Source: an uncultured beta proteobacterium (GTDB taxonomy: Bacteria; Pseudomonadota; Gammaproteobacteria; Burkholderiales; Burkholderiaceae_C). From it: DNA of 8,865 nt. Position 1 is the first letter of the stretch. Every line of letters begins with the position of its first letter. The stretch lies in the NCBI GenBank assembly GCA_903958915.1, contig CAJBVC010000720.1:1-8865 (forward strand), read 5' to 3'. The notes under the pieces were generated by a model that was given only the letters and a program-made list of their open reading frames with translations, had not been told where the DNA came from and did not search any database. This document shows positions 7,559-8,865 of this stretch, in pieces. Made by a program: the position numbers and the translations under genes.

Positions 7559-8865
7559 ATGAAAGTCAGTCAGAACTCCATTGCCCACGGTGTCGCGTTG
7601 TTGCAGGATCCGTTGCGCAACAAGGGCACCGCGTTCACGGAGATAGAGCGCGACGCCCTGGGACTGCGCGGCTTGCTGCCGCCCCACATCCACACCCAGG
7701 ATGAACAGATGGAGCGCTTTCTGCAAAACATGCGCAACCTGAGCGACCCGCTGGAAAAATTCATGGCCCTGAGCGCCCTGCATGACCGCAATGAAGCACT
7801 GTTCTTCCGCGTGGTGTGCGACAACGTCGACGAGATCATGCCGCTGATCTATACCCCCACGGTGGGCCTGGCTTGCCAGCGTTTTGGCCATATCTTCCAA
7901 AGACCGCGCGGCATGTTCATCAGCATCAACGACCGCGGCCGCATTGCCGACATTCTGCGCAACTGGCCGCACAAGGCCGGCATCATTGTGGTGACCGACG
8001 GCGAGCGCATTCTGGGTCTGGGCGACCAGGGCGCCAACGGCATGGGCATCCCGGTGGGCAAGCTCTCCCTGTACACCGCATGCGCGGGCATCGATCCTGC
8101 GATCTGCCTGCCGGTCACGCTCGACATGGGTACCAACAACGAAACGCTGCTGGCTGACCCCTACTATGTGGGCCTGCGCCGCCACCGAGTCACCGGCCCG
8201 GCCTACGATGAACTGATTGACGAGTTCATCACCGCAGCATGCGAAGTGTTCCCGGACGTCATCATCCAGTTTGAAGACTTTGCCAACCACAACGCCTTCC
8301 GCCTGCTGGAGCGTTATCGCAACAAGATCTGCACTTTCAACGACGACATCCAGGGCACGGCATCGGTCGCGCTGGCGGGTGTGTTCTCGGCCCTGCGTGT
8401 CAAGAACACGAAGCTGGTGGATGAAAAATTCCTGTTCCTGGGCGCCGGTGAAGCCGCCACCGGCATTGCCGATCTGATCGTGGCATCGATGGTGGCGCAG
8501 GGCATCGACCAGGAGGTTGCGCGCCAGCGCTGCTGGCTGGTCGACTCCAAGGGCCTGGTGGTCAAATCACGTGAAGGTCTGGCATCACAGAAGCTGCCCT
8601 ATGCGCACGACCATCCACCAGTGACCGACTTCCTGACGGCGCTGAACACACTCAAGCCCACCGGCATCATTGGCGTGGCCGCGGTCGGCGGAACGTTTAC
8701 CCCCGAAGTGCTGCGCGCCATGGCCGACCTCAACGAGCGCCCGATCGTGTTTGCGCTCTCCAACCCCACCTCCAAAGCCGAGTGCACTGCCGAGCAGGCC
8801 TACCAGGGCACTGACGGCCGCGCGCTGTTTGCCAGTGGCAGCCCGTTCCTGCCGCTGCAATACAA
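7559..8865 (+). CDS. maeA: Malic enzyme, NAD-dependent MaeA/SfcA type (3' end outside window)
   Basis: The frame is open from the ATG at 7559 to the window edge, giving 435 residues of a family of about 540-565. Malic enzyme oxidatively decarboxylates malate to pyruvate and CO2 with NAD(P). Signatures of the long, eukaryote-like class are all present: YTPTVG (98-103, catalytic Y98), GERILGLGDQGANGMGIPVG (148-167) with catalytic K168, DMGTNNE (189-195), QFEDF (237-241, metal ligands E239 and D240), FNDDIQGTA (260-268, third acidic ligand), the nucleotide-binding loop FLGAGEAATG (293-302), ALSNPTSKAEC (399-409) and FASGSPF (424-430). LVDSKGL (327-333) follows the NAD loop. AAGGAAG at 7547-7553 supports the start. 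NAD versus NADP preference is inferred from the MaeA-like class. It may be cotranscribed with scpB, although an 8-base-pair hairpin lies between them. Confidence 0.93.
   Translation, partial: MKVSQNSIAHGVALLQDPLRNKGTAFTEIERDALGLRGLLPPHIHTQDEQMERFLQNMRNLSDPLEKFMALSALHDRNEALFFRVVCDNVDEIMPLIYTPTVGLACQRFGHIFQRPRGMFISINDRGRIADILRNWPHKAGIIVVTDGERILGLGDQGANGMGIPVGKLSLYTACAGIDPAICLPVTLDMGTNNETLLADPYYVGLRRHRVTGPAYDELIDEFITAACEVFPDVIIQFEDFANHNAFRLLERYRNKICTFNDDIQGTASVALAGVFSALRVKNTKLVDEKFLFLGAGEAATGIADLIVASMVAQGIDQEVARQRCWLVDSKGLVVKSREGLASQKLPYAHDHPPVTDFLTALNTLKPTGIIGVAAVGGTFTPEVLRAMADLNERPIVFALSNPTSKAECTAEQAYQGTDGRALFASGSPFLPLQY

Overview
The window is a GC-rich stretch of ordinary bacterial chromosome. 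The protein sequences, the adjacent pilT-pilU pair, and the GC-rich palindromic spacers after pilT and pilU fit a betaproteobacterium of the order Burkholderiales, probably Comamonadaceae (Rhodoferax/Polaromonas-like). That placement rests on recognised sequence style, not on a search. All strongly supported genes are chromosomal housekeeping or metabolic genes. I see no transposase, integrase, CRISPR array, tRNA, rRNA, phage gene or toxin-antitoxin pair.

Layout. (1) Bases 2-1718 hold the type IV pilus retraction motors: the C-terminal third of pilT and a complete pilU, separated by a 226-base spacer with a long imperfect hairpin. (2) Bases 1719-2786 hold a second GC-rich repeat spacer and a reductase of the 3-hydroxyisobutyrate dehydrogenase family. 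(3) Bases 2787-3598 hold ompW, an outer-membrane beta-barrel gene, preceded by a candidate FNR-type site and promoter and followed by a clear rho-independent terminator. (4) Bases 3597-6666 are a version of the cluster known from E. coli as rsmI / yraN-diaA-dolP. On the minus strand are yraN, a SIS-domain isomerase and the dual-BON lipoprotein dolP, the last two overlapping by 4 bases. On the plus strand rsmI diverges from yraN with no spacer. A hemerythrin gene that has lost its 5' end lies in the opposite direction between yraN and the SIS gene. (5) Bases 6716-8865 carry scpB (methylmalonyl-CoA decarboxylase) and the first 435 codons of an NAD-type malic enzyme, which runs off the right edge.

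How the genes relate. PilT and PilU work together in pilus retraction. DolP, the SIS protein (possibly LPS heptose synthesis) and OmpW all concern the outer envelope. ScpB and malic enzyme belong to central carbon metabolism around methylmalonyl-CoA/propionyl-CoA and malate/pyruvate.

I do not find a convincing undescribed system. The points most worth checking are the truncated hemerythrin, the SIS protein that sits at the diaA locus but keeps all four GmhA-type metal ligands, the zero-gap yraN/rsmI start region with an overlapping ATG-TGA start-stop, and the FNR-like site whose spacing to a possible -10 box upstream of ompW is exactly that of a class II promoter.
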